From Caprella mutica (taxonomy: Eukaryota > Arthropoda > Malacostraca > Amphipoda > Caprellidae), in contig CANNZV010003221.1 in NCBI GenBank assembly GCA_947561585.1, positions 1 to 64,000 of the forward strand: a stretch of DNA of 64,000 bases. The letters run 5' to 3'. This document shows, piece by piece, positions 47,801 to 58,788 of the stretch (position 1 is the first letter of the stretch; every line of letters begins with the position of its first letter). The position numbers and the translations under genes are program-made. The notes beneath the pieces are model-generated. The model was not told the origin of the DNA. It worked only from the letters and a program-made list of their open reading frames with translations, and searched no databases.

Positions 47801-48552
47801 ATATAATATTCTGGCAAAGTCGGTGGATTTTTAGCTATTTATTCCTATGTTACCATTAATTTTCGGTGGATAAATTGGGAAAATGTTGGTGGATCAGCAA
47901 AAATACTGGAAATTTATGGTGGATTTTTTCAGCTTTTTGAGAAGGTCAGTGGGATTTTGTGCACCAAATACAGACTGGCCTAAATAAATCAATAATTGGT
48001 TCAAAAACTCTAGGTAATAACAATGTGACACTGACTCTCTGCTGTCTGTTGACCATGTTTCAGAAGCTGGAAATTTGTAAGCCAATTTTTGAGCTAAAAT
48101 TTCACAAAAATTCTGAGCCAAGCCAATTTGGCTCATTTTTTAATATTTCAAGCCAAAATTAACATTGGAACATAGGAATTAATTCAGAATTTTAAGCCGA
48201 TTAAACATATCTGAGTTTTAATCTTTAGAAATCTAAGCCAATTAATTGGCTTTAACTGACAAACTCTTTAACATGGTCTGTTAGACTGCTGTCTGTTGAC
48301 AGACTCTGAAACATGGTACCCAGAGGCCAGAACATGCTCATTAGTAATTACTTAGGAGTCTAGGACTTAGGTAATAGCTATTTAGTTGATTAAATTATTT
48401 AAATAGCTAGTTAATTACATTGAAAAATACCTACCATTATTTTGATCCTTTTCTTCCTTAGCTTCAGGTACTTCTTCACTTGTATCTTCTGTGACATCAA
48501 TGCTCTCTTTAGCTTTTTTAGATGCCACTTTCCTTTTTACCTTGCGTGGCAT
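35807..48552 (-). CDS. Four-chromodomain nuclear protein
   Basis: Nine exons, predicted 505 aa: 48435-48552, 39961-40130, 39025-39201, 38810-38915, 38297-38484, 37446-37688, 36635-36811, 36151-36315, 35807-35980. Start MPRKVKRKVASKK; an acidic/Lys-rich region with RKKKKAKK (about 85-92) is a likely nuclear signal. Four chromodomains follow: 97-150 (VGQIIDMEI...RWVGF...SW), 254-305 (RWKGL...SWVAEED), 335-380 (RWRGF...SW) and 394-440 (GWYGF...TWEPEENL). Each keeps the central Trp and an aromatic just before its first strand, so methyl-lysine binding is plausible. A Glu-rich run follows the second domain (about 312-328), and the C-terminus is basic then acidic. Exon 4/5 joins in frame only with a GC donor (at 38809) or a shifted acceptor. 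I do not recognise a named orthologue. Confidence 0.8.
36408..36595. mobile_element. MITE in the intron between exons 7 and 8
   Basis: TACAGTAGAACTCTTCTATA and TAGGAGTTCTACTGTA are inverted; inner words AAATTTTCTTTAGT are also inverted. 188 bp. Related to 63331-63568 and 6123-6344. Confidence 0.75.
40864..41105. repeat. ~240-bp MITE, diverged copy
   Basis: The words GACTGTATTTCATGGTA, ATTCCACAGACTCATCTGTGG and ATGTTACCATTAATTTTTGG match the better preserved copy at 47737-47986. A further copy in reverse lies at about 44864-45100. Confidence 0.65.
41100..41345. repeat. Interspersed repeat shared with 47080-47345
   Basis: ACTGCAGAATATAGAACATTTATCC and later AGATTCTGAATCTGCT and AAATCTCTGC...GAGAAGAGACAC recur in the same order at 47080-47345. 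Both follow or abut the 240-bp MITE family. Confidence 0.65.
41538..41680. repeat. piggyBac-like end with stacked hairpins
   Basis: TTAA is followed by CCCCTCAAAAGTCGCC, then the hairpin AAAGTCGCCA/TGGCGACTTT, GGACACTTGTGTCC and GTCCCATGGGAC. TTAA plus CCC ends are typical of piggyBac elements. The matching right end was not found. Confidence 0.45.
42154..43369. mobile_element. piggyBac-like non-autonomous element
   Basis: The left end AACATGTTGCGTGC and the right end GCACGCAACGTG are inverted; the right flank is TTAA and the left flank TTCA, a mutated target site. Near the left end the palindrome TGACCCACCGGTGGGTCA occurs twice (about 42171-42188 and 42212-42229). The rest shows no transposase. 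It lies in intron 1 of the chromodomain gene. Confidence 0.6.
43493..43795 (-). pseudogene. LINE fragment: 3' end of an ORF2-type protein with Cys/His motif
   Basis: An open minus-strand frame reads LRSGFCSILGDYRFRLG, then CPDCGSGDHTVHLVFNC (C-x2-C-x4-H-x5-C spacing), and ends at TGA 43493-43495. This layout is typical of the region after the RNase H or RT domain in Jockey/R1-like retrotransposons. Its G+C content is clearly higher than its surroundings, suggesting a young or foreign insertion. Everything upstream of the motif is missing. Confidence 0.7.
43815..44245. repeat. Head-to-head tandem array (TCTGTCTATTCYTATCTGTT)
   Basis: From 43830 to about 44105 the unit TCTGTCTATTCTTATCTGTTAA is repeated directly; from about 44115 to 44245 the same unit appears as its complement (ATAGACAGATAAGAATTAAC). 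The array therefore switches orientation around 44108 and can fold as a long hairpin. Confidence 0.85.
44567..45745. mobile_element. Foldback element with ~300-bp arms
   Basis: CAGTTTCAGAGAATGTTCATTGA at the left is inverted as TCAATGAACATTCTCTGAAACT at the right, and the arms stay similar up to GACAAGTAGTGACCACATCATTCATAAC against its inverse near 45410-45450. The centre holds a reversed copy of the 240-bp MITE (44864-45100) and 300 bp of unassigned sequence. Confidence 0.75.
45856..47606. mobile_element. TIR element containing the 22-bp minisatellite
   Basis: GCATGCTATAGCGTCAGACC-GGGTGGCCTTGCGCA at the left matches the inverse of TGCGCAAAGCCACCGG-GTCCGACGCTACATGC at the right. TTGCGCA words recur near both ends, as expected of subterminal transposase sites. 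It lies within intron 1 of the chromodomain gene. Superfamily unknown. Confidence 0.65.
46371..47083. repeat. 22-bp minisatellite (CACGGCAATTGCACAGCAGM)
   Basis: About 32 direct copies of CACGGCAATTGCACAGCAGC-CT. The first 12 and the last have GCCT, most of the rest have GACT, and one reads CATTCT, so expansion proceeded in blocks. Because 22 leaves remainder one on division by three and the unit has no stop codon, all three plus-strand frames are open (up to 305 codons); this is an artefact. Confidence 0.95.
47737..47986. mobile_element. ~245-bp MITE, best copy
   Basis: Left TAAATACCAGTCTGTATTT and right AAATACAGACTGGCCTAAAT are inverted. The internal hairpin ATTCCACCGACATGTCGGTGGAAT is perfect. 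Another end of this family lies just left at 47698-47720. Confidence 0.75.
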
Positions 48553-48987
48553 GATTAGTATTTACTACCTAGTTAACTAGGTAAATTTGACAATAAAACT
48601 TAAAAAAAGATTACGAGTCAAGTAAGACGTATATAAGTCAACTACTAAAATAATCCTTATGTTAAGAAAATTCTCACAGTTAGCATTTTCAAAGGTAGCT
48701 ACTAACCAATCAGAGACGCGATTCTAGTGAGGTAAACAAATCCTATTACAGAAAATAGGAAATTAATATTCGAGAGGGGACTGATAAATAAAGATGAACT
48801 CTGTGCACTCCTTTTTATTGTTTTAATCAATAAGGCTAATGTCAATCAACATTTTGCAATAAACCATATGAAATTCGATAGTCTATAATTATTTATAGGT
48901 ATAAACAATCTTTAATAACTTTTGAAATAATACATGGATTTTAAAAATCTAAAAGTCCATATAATCCTGAAAACATTGCGTTTTTAC

Positions 48988-49962
48988 TAAACTACTTCTT
49001 ATAAATAATTTCCTTGAAGTGTTGTCCTCGTGATCTCACGCAAATTTCGACACGATAATGGAGGTTGTTCATTGCTCTGATCAGTTTCTCTTGTTTAATC
49101 GATCGAATTTCTGTTTCGATAGCAGCCTTCAATTGAGGGGTATTTGTTGGTTTGCTACGGTAGACTCTTCCCTTGAGATATCCCCATAAGAAATAATCTA
49201 AAGGGGAAAGATCTGGAGATCTGGCCGGTCACTCAATCTTGAGATCAATCTTCCCGGAAATTTCTGACGCAGGATTTCCATATTGGGCTTAGCGGTGACA
49301 GTTGGCGCCGTCTTGTTGAAAGAAGAGATTGGTCTCATTCATTTCATTCACTTTCGGAATTAAAAAGTCTGTAATCATGTCGTTATATTGCTGCCCATTC
49401 ACTGTAACTGTTTGGCCACTGCTATCCTTAAAGAAATAGGGACCGATAATCTTATTCTCCTTTATTTTACACCACACGTACTGTGATTCTTTCTGAATGG
49501 ATCGAGCGACATTTCACTGATCACCTTCGGGCTTTCAGTTCCCCAAAAACGGACATTCTGTTTATTTACACATTCATTTAGTCCGAAATGTGCTTCATCT
49601 GACATGATTAAATTCTGAATAAAATTTCCTTTTTCTGCGTTCTTCTGTAAAAGCCACTCGCAGAACGCAACGCGACGTGCGTAGTCACCGTCGTGCAACT
49701 TCTGACAAATTTGAATTTTGTATGTATGCATTGATAATTTATTTCTCAGTATTGTGTGTGCTGATTTAAAGCTTATACCCAGCTGTTGTGACAAAAACCT
49801 GAGACTGATTTGTGGGCTTTCTTCGACAATCTGCTTTACTATTGCAACATTATTTTCCTGCGTGGCGCTTGCACGTCTTCCCTTTGTTTTTTTCTTGTCC
49901 AGATTGCCGGTTTCAGAGAAGTTGTTCACACATCGCTTTATCCTTTTTTTCGATGGAGACAT
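48988..49962 (-). pseudogene. Tc3/mariner-type transposase pseudogene
   Basis: From ATG 49962 (MSPSKKRIKRCVNNFSETG) comes an HTH pair (LGISFKSAHTIL), then IMSDEAHFGLNECVNKQNV with the first Asp, up to a TAA near 49462. A second frame continues VKENKIIGPYFFKD, FFQQDGANCHR (second Asp) and a stop near 49289. A third gives SPDLSPLDYFLWGYLK (third Asp) and ends RSRGQHFKEIIYKK near 48990. The three catalytic Asp survive but two stops and a frame change inactivate it. I did not identify its terminal repeats. Confidence 0.8.
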
Positions 49963-50135
49963 CCTCAATCGGTACTACATTTCAAAACTAATATGTGCTT
50001 TCACAATTCTTTTTCCATGAGTGAAGTAGGCGGTACGTGGTAACAAAGACGAGCTGTTCTCTTGTCCAAGACATTTTGTTGGCAGTGTAGAGAAGCATAT
50101 GATTTTCTTTTGCCGCTGGACTTTTATCCCAAACC

Positions 50136-50605
50136 CATATCATCGATACCACAGAACATTGAATAGAAGAAGAAGTGTAGATCCCATTATATTACTCTTG
50201 ACTGCCGTTTACAGTGACGTCACTTAAACTAGAGCCACTCAGCCAATCAGAGGCTTCGTTTCACCAGTTCCGTTTGAGTCCGTATTTCGAATGCGTATTA
50301 CAATCGAAATGGTGTCAATTTATGTTTGTTGCAAAGAAGATTAGTTTATTATTGGTTAGTAGCTGGGCTATAGAATATTATAGATAGATAATCGTGTACA
50401 TAATTTGGTAGGAAGATATGACTCCCCTAAAAGATAATGAGCTGAGGTAGAATGCACGCTCAAACTGTTTTTGAGAGTGTTTATAGTGACGTCAGTGATC
50501 AATGGACGTGATTGGTTGAAATTTTACTACTGTGTACACCATGTGTACACGTTCGATCTGAGCTTCTTCTTATTCAATGTTCTGTGATCGATACTGTTCA
50601 ATTAT
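50136..50605. repeat. Foldback MITE with ~150-bp arms
   Basis: ATCGATACCACAGAACATTG with TGACGTCACTTAAAC at the left is inverted at the right as TATAGTGACGTCAGTGATC and CAATGTTCTGTGATCGATAC. The centre (50290-50440) is unrelated sequence. Confidence 0.65.
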
Positions 50606-50609
50606 GTAA

Positions 50610-51130
50610 AACGCGATGTTTTCAAGATTCGATTGTCGTTTAGTTTATTAAAATCCCTCTGTTATCACAAAAGTTATTAAAGACTAGTGTACTTTCCCGT
50701 TAAAAATAACGGGTCATCATCAATAGGTACCAATATATTTCCCATTATTACGTTACTTTTAATGAATTCAATTAAAATAAAATTTTCTGCATAGTTTAAT
50801 TTATTTTATAGATAGATTATATAAATTTAAAAATTGAATAGAAACAGGATATTTAAATATCAAGTCAATATATTCCCGTGCGAATCATAGTTACATTCTT
50901 CAGGTTTAATACCAGTCGTGTAAAAGCGGACACCAAATAAATGAATAAATAAACACACTAAGGAAATTCTTAGTATAGATTATTTTGGGTCCCATCATTA
51001 TTACACACCCTGTATAATCAATTCACGTTAAAATATCAGATTAACTTCGTGTTCCTCATTTTAAGTGCAAAGAAAAAGATATTTTAATGTATAAATCTTT
51101 TTGAATCGACAAATATAGTAACGAATCGAA
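50610..51130. other. AT-rich stretch, nothing recognised
   Basis: It contains CACACCCTGTATAATCAATT, a possible mariner end, near 51004, without a partner. Confidence 0.35.
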
Positions 51131-51134
51131 TCAT

Positions 51135-51430
51135 GGAAAATACACACCGATTGATACGAAAAAATCTGTAGAATACACATGGATTAGTAGGAAAAATTCT
51201 GGAGAATACACACCGATTGATAAGAAAAATTCTGTAGAATACACACTGATTGTTAGGAAAAATTCTGGAGAATTACCCATCGATTGGTAGGAAAAATTCT
51301 GGAAAATACACACCGATTGGTAGGAAAAATCCTGTAGAATACACACCGATTGATAGGAAAATTCCTGTAAAATATACAGCGATTGGTAGGAAATATTTTG
51401 GAGAGTACAAACTGATAATTGGTAGGAAAT
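51135..51430. repeat. ~36-bp tandem array (ACACCGATTGATAGGAAAAA)
   Basis: About eight direct copies of a unit of the form CACACCGATTGRTAGGAAAA-ATTCTGGAGAATA. Copies differ from each other by several bases, so the array is old. Confidence 0.85.
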
Positions 51431-51439
51431 TTTTTGAAT

Positions 51440-52185
51440 TCTCCTGTGACCTAATTCTTACTTTATTAGAGGTATGGTTCTGTTGTAACTTTGTAAGTAG
51501 AATACCCTTTAGCATTTATGCTGTCAATAATTCCAATTGAATATATATGATCAAAAATATAAAATATATTTTGATTTCAGATTGAATTGAATACTAATAT
51601 GTACTAACTTAATATATATTTTGTATTAATTCAATTATCATGAATTATTATTATAACATTAATGAAGTGCATCAATATAAATGATACTAAATCTTGGTAG
51701 CTATTTTTCTTTCCTTTATATTTGTGGTTGCACATTCTCCAATTTGTATAAGTATTTTTTTTCCTATAAATAATTTCGCTACAAAAATTTAGAAAATTGT
51801 TTGCATTTTACTAAAGACGATGAGTTACTATTGAAAAATGACTCTTTAATTAGAGTGCAAGTCAATTAATTAATGAATAATTCCAAATATTGCTTCAAGT
51901 GCATTTCACTCATCTTTTGTATATCATATTACGTTTTTTTTGTCCTCGGTCATCTGGTCAAGTCGAACGTTCGAGATACTTACTAATACGATCCGTTGGT
52001 TACCACTGCTCAAATGAGTGAAATAATTAATGTTACTTTTACTATCAGTTCTGTAGGTCACACAAGTTCAAATATAATATTTCTAAGATTTCCAATGTTT
52101 ATTTACGTCTAATACACAATCTATTCTTCAAATATTGATTTCATAAATTATGTCATTTATATAAACTAAGGGTAAAGAGATACTA
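51440..52185. other. AT-rich stretch, nothing recognised
   Basis: No coding frame or repeat pair supported on either strand. Confidence 0.35.
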
Positions 52186-52190
52186 ACAAG

Positions 52191-53412
52191 GGTGTACGGA
52201 CAACTGCCATGCGGACAACTGCCATAGTGGACAACTGCCATGCGACAAACTGCCATGCGACAAACTGCCATGCAGACAACTGCCATGCAATATATTATAA
52301 TTTTATATTGGATGAATTGTAATTCACTTGTAAACTTAACCTTTCATGCAATTAATTTGATGTGAAGTATATTATTATCATAACCTAAAAATTAAGTATA
52401 ATATTAATCGTACAGTTCGAAATTGGGCATAAAGAAGTATAAAAAATAATATTGACGGTAGATTCAGAATTTAAAGTTGAAGTATACTAAATTCATTTCT
52501 TTTTTAAATCATATTAAACCCATTTAACCCATTTAGCTCCTTACACAATCAAATGGTTGACAAGAAGTGGAAAATCTATAGATGCAAAGCTTTCTTTTCA
52601 AACATTTCAAAATACAAAGAATAGTACTAACACTAGCTTTACAGGTTAAAATATCCAGTGAGTGTGATTTTGCATTTTACTTTTTAAAAATTTTCAATGG
52701 GTTAATTAATATTTTTTATTTGTAAAATAAACTTTTCTGCTAGATTCAGGATTAGAAACTGAAGTAGTATTTATCTTACTTCTATGTTAACAAAACACTT
52801 TACTCAGTAATTTTGAAATTTGAATTTGTTTTTCTATAGTTTCTTTGTTTCTAGCTCCCACCGATCAGAAACATGTCTTATAAATATTTAAAAAGTGTTA
52901 AAATATGAGAATAATTATTACTGAAATATGTTTTAATAAATTTGTTATTATACTAATAACAAATCAACATTTTAGTTAACTCATAAATGCCCAGTGTTGT
53001 TTGAAAGCAATTCTAAAATAGTACAATACAAAATCACACTCACTGAAAACTCATGTAAAGCTTATGTTTGTACTATTCTTTGTATTCTAAAATGTTTAAA
53101 AAAAATTTTGTATCTATAGATTTCAATCTTTTTGTCAACCATTTGATTATTTAAGGCGTAAAATGTGAAAGAAAATGATTGTAACAAAGAAAGAAATCAA
53201 GTATAACTTCAGTATTAATTTCAATGCTTCTTCATTCACAATTTCTTACTATACAATTAACATTTTTATACTAAAATTTTAGGTTAAAAAATAATATACT
53301 TCACATCAAATTAATTCCAAGAAATGTTAAGTTTACAAGTGCATTACAATTCACACAAAATAAAATTATAATATATTGCATGGCAGTTGCATGTCTGCAT
53401 GCGGCAGTTTGT
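52191..53412. mobile_element. Foldback element F3 with GACAACTGCCATGC arrays
   Basis: The left end GGTGTACGGACAACTG resembles the F1 end GGTGCACCGACAGTTG. Six 15-bp units (GGACAACTGCCATGC) follow at 52198-52288; the right end has only two or three inverted units (53380-53412) and seems truncated. Inverted arms continue inward (AATTTGATGTGAAGTATATTATT; ATCAAATGGTTGACAA) to a centre near 52860. No target duplication was found. Confidence 0.75.
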
Positions 53413-53445
53413 CTAATTATTATTTATGAAATATATTTTAGTACA

Positions 53446-55890
53446 ACTATACCTTTTCCAATTGAAGTTCTCCAAATGAAATAACATTTCATCAAAGTGA
53501 AATATAATTTCATCAAAGTGAAATATAATTTCATTAAAGTGAAATATAACTTCATCAAAGTGAAATAACATTTCATCAAAGTGAAATATAACTTCATCAA
53601 AGTGAAAAAACATTTCATCAAAGTGAAATAACAATTCCTCCAAGTGAACTATCAATTCCTCCAAATGAAATAGCGTTTCCTCCAAATGAAATATCATTTC
53701 AGCAGAATAAAAATCGAATCAATACGCAGTCAATTAAAATTATTACGTGAAATATTACATGAAATTTATTAACATATTTATTTACATGAAATTTATTTAC
53801 ATGAAATTTATTTACATGAAATTTATTTACATGAAATTTATTTACATGAAATTTATTTACATGAAATTTATTTACATGAAATTTATTTACATGAAATTTA
53901 TTCACATGAAATTTATTTACATGAAATTTATTTACATAAAAAAATATATATAAAATTTGTTTACATGAAAAAAATTCACATATAATTGTTACATAATTTT
54001 TCATTAATTTTTTTAGTAATTAATTATTTAAATTTATTTTTGATACATTTTTCATATATTTTATTTATTATTATTTGCATATTTTTTCTTTTACTATTAA
54101 TAAGCCGCTAAAATTAATGCGGTAGTATATAAGTAAACTTGAAAAATATGTAAAATTAAATATATATAAAAAAATATTATGTAGTTAATTGATGCAAAGA
54201 AGACTAAATGAAATTAAATTCATGTAAATAAATTCATGTTAATAAATTTCATGTAAATAAATTTCATGCAAATAAATTTCATGTAAATAAATTTCATGCA
54301 AATAAATTTCATGTAAATAGATTTATGGTGACTGGTATATTCCACCTCGGTATTTTCCACCCCGGTATATTGCATCATAGGTATATTCCACCCCGGTATA
54401 TTCCACCCCAGTATATTCCACCCTAGGTATATTCCACCCCGGTATTTTCCACCCCGGTATATTGCATCATAGGTATATTCCACCCCGGTATATTCCACCC
54501 CAGTATATTCCACCCTAGGTATATTCCACCCCGGTAAATTCCACCCCACTACACGGGTTAGGTTTGTTTAGTTATTAACTTATTAATATTAGTCATTCAT
54601 TAATATTATATGTAATGCTAGGTAACTTGCATTTTCACTGTATCAAATTATACATTTTGCTGGCTAATCACAAAAATTAAATTTTTCACTACACATGTGA
54701 CAGAACAGCAGAAAGAAAGGTTGTTTGAACGCATTTATCAGTTGAGGTATTTAGATTTTCAATCTCAAGCTGATTTTTTACACTATCGCCAATACAACAG
54801 CGATATTAATTGTAATATGATGTCATATAGTATTTATTGTTTATTTATTTCATTTGGAATTTTAACTTCTTGTAAAAGTTGTGGTTTTTGACCGAAGGCT
54901 TTTTTACATGTTTTTTTAACCAGGATTTTTTTGATGGGGAAGGGGGGTTATTGCACAGGGTTTCAAGACTGAGAAGTAATTGTCTTTTTTCACAATGAGA
55001 GATTTTGATCACGGGGAATTTAGTCTTAGAATCCAAAACAGTAACTTATTAGCAAAGAGCGAAAACACTGAGTGTGTTGTCTCTGCCAGTCGACCCTTTC
55101 CACACCTCATCCAACCATTGTTGTGGGAGCACATGTGCAGTTTCATGGTAAAAAGGTATTAATATTAACTTTTTCAACACGTATACTTTGAAAAAAACTA
55201 CCATATTTAGAATATTTGTAATTTTATTATTAAATATTGTCTAAATGTCTCAGGATATCGTCTGAGTTATTTTTTCATTGGTACGAATTATTTAACAAAT
55301 GGCCATCAAAAAGTAAAATCTTTAGACTTTTATTGTCACCCAAATGAGCATTGTCAGAGGGTGTGGAATATACCTGGGGTGGAATTTACAGGGGTTGAAT
55401 ATAGCGGGGTGGAATATACCTAGAACCTAAATTTATATGTAAATAAATTTCATGTAAATAAATTTATATGTGAATAAATTTCATGTAAATAAATTTATAT
55501 GTGAATAAATTTCATGTAAATAAATATCATGTTAATAAATTTCATGTAAATAAATATCATGTTAATAAATTCCATGTAATATTTCACGTAATAAATTTAA
55601 TTGACTGCGTATTGATTCGATTTTTATTCTGCTGAAATGATATTTCATTTGGAGGAAACGCTATTTCATTTGGAGGAATTGATAGTTCACTTGGAGGAAT
55701 TGTTATTTCACTTTGATGAAATGTTTTTTCACTTTGATGAAGTTATATTTCACTTTGATGAAATGCTATTTCACTTTGATGAAGTTATATTTCACTTTGA
55801 TGAAATTATATTTCACTTTGATGAAATTATATTTCACTTTGATGAAATGTTATTTCATTTGGAGGAACTTCAATTGGAAAAGGTATAGTT
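53446..55890. mobile_element. Foldback element F5 with two successive arrays per arm
   Basis: The ends AACTATACCTTTTCCAATTG and CAATTGGAAAAGGTATAGTT are exact inverses. The outer array has ~21-bp units (TTTCATCAAAGTGAAATATAA; 53480-53700, inverted 55635-55860). Both arms share AGCAGAATAAAAATCGAATC and GTGAAATATTACATG. The inner array has 15-bp units (ACATGAAATTTATTT; 53780-53950, inverted 54210-54320 and 55435-55580). The inner right array is interrupted by F4. Non-coding. Confidence 0.85.
54327..55428. mobile_element. Foldback-like element F4 with GGTATATTCCACCCC arrays
   Basis: 15-bp units GGTATATTCCACCCC fill the left end (54334-54545, about 13 units) and a few inverted units the right (55362-55422). 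The right end read inward, AGGTTCTAGGTATATTCC, closely matches the F2 right end GGTTCTAGGTAAATTGC. Flanks AGATTTAT and AAATTTAT are a near-8-bp duplication, although the host array itself contains AAATTTAT. The ~800-bp interior holds two weak frames (54700-54870 and 54980-55162) that I cannot identify. Confidence 0.7.
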
Positions 55891-56339
55891 TCCATGAAAG
55901 AACGAATTTGTGAAATTAGATTTTTTTACAAATTCTATCATTTTCATGAATTTGTTTTAAATAATTAAACCAAACCAATCAAATAGGACATGAATTATCA
56001 CTTTTTTAAATTCATTTTAACCCAAAGTGTTGTACGGTATTGACGGTATTGTATTGCATGGGACTGCTTCGATTCAGCTTGGTTAACCTTTTCATTATTT
56101 GGTTATTTACGCATATTAAAAAGTTAATTCTATAGAGTCACAATTCAAATATATGTTTCCTATGTTGCTATGTACACACTTATCAATCTTTTAACTCGAT
56201 AGTAGGTATATATGAAAATCGAAAGTTGAAAAGTAGCTTACGAAATATTTCAGTTTTCCCGAAAGTTGGATATGTTTAACATGAACTACATTATATTGCA
56301 TATACTATTATATTTCTCAATTGAATACTAAAATATTAT

Positions 56340-57255
56340 AAACTAGATGAAAGGCACACGTAGTGCGCATACTTTCGCTATCGCTTATTTCAACCTGTTC
56401 GCTTCCAAAATCTAATAAACTAGTTCCTGGATAATGACCATCATCCCACCAAATTTCAGGCAATTCTCTTTGGGTTATTGAGTTTTAAATGACCTTGACC
56501 TTTGCCCCGATAGCTTTTCAAAACTAACAAATCGTTCCTGGAATATTGACCAATCGGTGGCCAGAAATTTCGGTCTCAGAATATTCGGTCTTGAAATTTC
56601 GGTTTCAAAATTATGAATGGCCTCACAACATAAATGACCGTTATATAGTTTGTTGTACTGCACACTTCATGATTGTTTAATAACCTGGCAGAGGGTTGTA
56701 ATTTGTCGAATTTCATTTGAATCTTAAAAGATGATTTATTAGATAAATAGTTACCTTATATACAAAATTCTATACCCTTTACATCTGATTCATAAGATTT
56801 TTTTAACCTGAGACCGAATTTTCCGCTCAAATCTCATGTTAAATAAATGTCAAAACATGTCAAAATTACTAATATTACGTATCATTTTAAAACGGTTAAT
56901 GATGTTATCCGCTTTTAATAATTACACTACACATTTTAGTACTCAAAATTTCAACTTTTTCTATTATTGTTCTTTACTTCTTTAATAACACCGTTATAAA
57001 CTGAGACCTCGAGTTTTCTGAGAACGAAATTTCCTAGATCCTGACCAATCATCGCACCAAATTTCTGGCAATTTGGTTTAAAATATTGAGTTATATGTAG
57101 AATTATAAATGACATGGACCTTTGACATGATTGCTCCCAAAAATTTTACTAGATGGTTCCTGGACATTGATCCATCGTACCACCAAGTAATTTGGTCAAA
57201 AAATTTTTGAGTTATGATGACAAATATAACCTTCCGCAATTTGCGAAGGTAACAA
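56340..57255. repeat. Second copy of the GACCTTGACC interspersed repeat
   Basis: ATGACCTTGACCTTTGCCCC, TGGTTCCTGGACATTGATCC and ACCTTCCGCAATTTGCGAAGGTAAC match the 477-1060 block. Its middle (56560-56990) has GAAATTTCGGTCT words and unique sequence. Confidence 0.55.
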
Positions 57256-57259
57256 AAAA

Positions 57260-58690
57260 CCCCTAACAAAATGAAGAAAATAATGTAGAAGTAACTAATA
57301 ACTACCTATAATAAAGTTCCAATATATTCCGGTAAATATAGTACCTAGAAAATAACTTTGATGAAAATTAGATATAATAGTACTGAAAAATATATTTCCT
57401 TATATATTATTTCTTCCCTATACTATATTAGCAATATATCAGAGATATAAAAAATACCAACCGCATGGAATGAAAATTTTACCTGTTTTATTCAAATTTT
57501 CCATTCAAAGATACTTTGGCAGTGGCTACTTCAGTTTAGTGTATAAACTCTTTTTAAATACATTTTTGGTACTTATTTCTCCTTTGATATCTATAAAGTT
57601 AAGATATAATAGATTTGACTATATTTTTAAACTTTTATTTTATTCATAGTGCATAAAGTTGATTTACCGAAAATACTTCTAGGATGGTCTTTGAATCTAT
57701 TATATATTATTCAACATTCTTTAGTCGAACATTTATTTACATTATCAAATATTTTCCATTTAATAGTATCTAGGTAGGTACTGTCAATGAAAAAAATCTC
57801 CGTATGGTACCAATTCCTGAAATCACAGTTATTTAAATTTACTATTATTATAAAATCTTAAAAAATTGTCGTCGTGTGATCAGACCAATTTTAAAATATC
57901 TACAAGCAATACGATTAGTAAAGTTTCTTTTGGAAAATGTGAAATTATAATTCCTTTTATAAATATAGTTTGGGAAAATGATATCAACGTTGAGAATGAT
58001 ATAGAAAAAATGTATTTACAAATTATATAGTAAATGAGATACAAGATGAGAAATTCGCACAAGCTCTTATACCTATTTGATAATAGGATGATAGATTTAT
58101 ATGAATAATTTACATAGTATATAGATATTGATGATTATATTTGTATATATAATACTCTTCATAACTGAGATTCATAATTTAATGCTAGAATATAGTTTGG
58201 ATGGTAGAGAGAGAAGAAATAAATGGTTAAGAGACTGTAACTTTGTCACTGAAATCATGCCATACAGTATATAGTTATCGCTCTACTGTAATTCATGCAT
58301 TACCAGTTACAAGAAGAAATAAGGTAATTCTTATAATATAAATATAGTGATTTGTTAACTTGTGAATAGTTTTAAGGTAAAGGGTTTTATTTATTATTCA
58401 CAATAAATATATCCCCGGTCTATTTAAGTTAAGTTCCAACCATGATCTAATTCCAATAATATTTATTTCCTCTGAAATTTGATTATTTACTAGACACATT
58501 TGTTAGGTTCTATTTGAAGGGATGCGTACTATAGATTTACTACTATTATAATGTGTCACATGATTTAAAAACTGAGATAGCAAAATATATATCAGATCAC
58601 TCAATATAATGTAGGTAATACGTTTCATTTTTTGTTAAATCGTGAGAAGAAACACATTATTAGTTCCTGTAATATAGAAAGTTATGTAAG
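57260..58690. other. Low-repeat AT-rich region without recognised gene
   Basis: No convincing coding frame, RNA or element. Short frames present are at chance level for this base composition. Confidence 0.4.
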
Positions 58691-58788
58691 ATTAATAAGG
58701 GATTAATCTTCTATGGCCCCACCATAACTTCTTTTCTGGATGGGCTGTTTATTTTTTATCACTTTCTTCTCATCAGAAATATGTGAAC

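Noticed and set aside
54697..54891. 64-codon frame starting TEQQKERLFERIYQL
   Set aside because: It looks protein-like for ~45 codons, but begins at GTG, has no splice support and lies inside element F4; kept only as an unidentified remnant.
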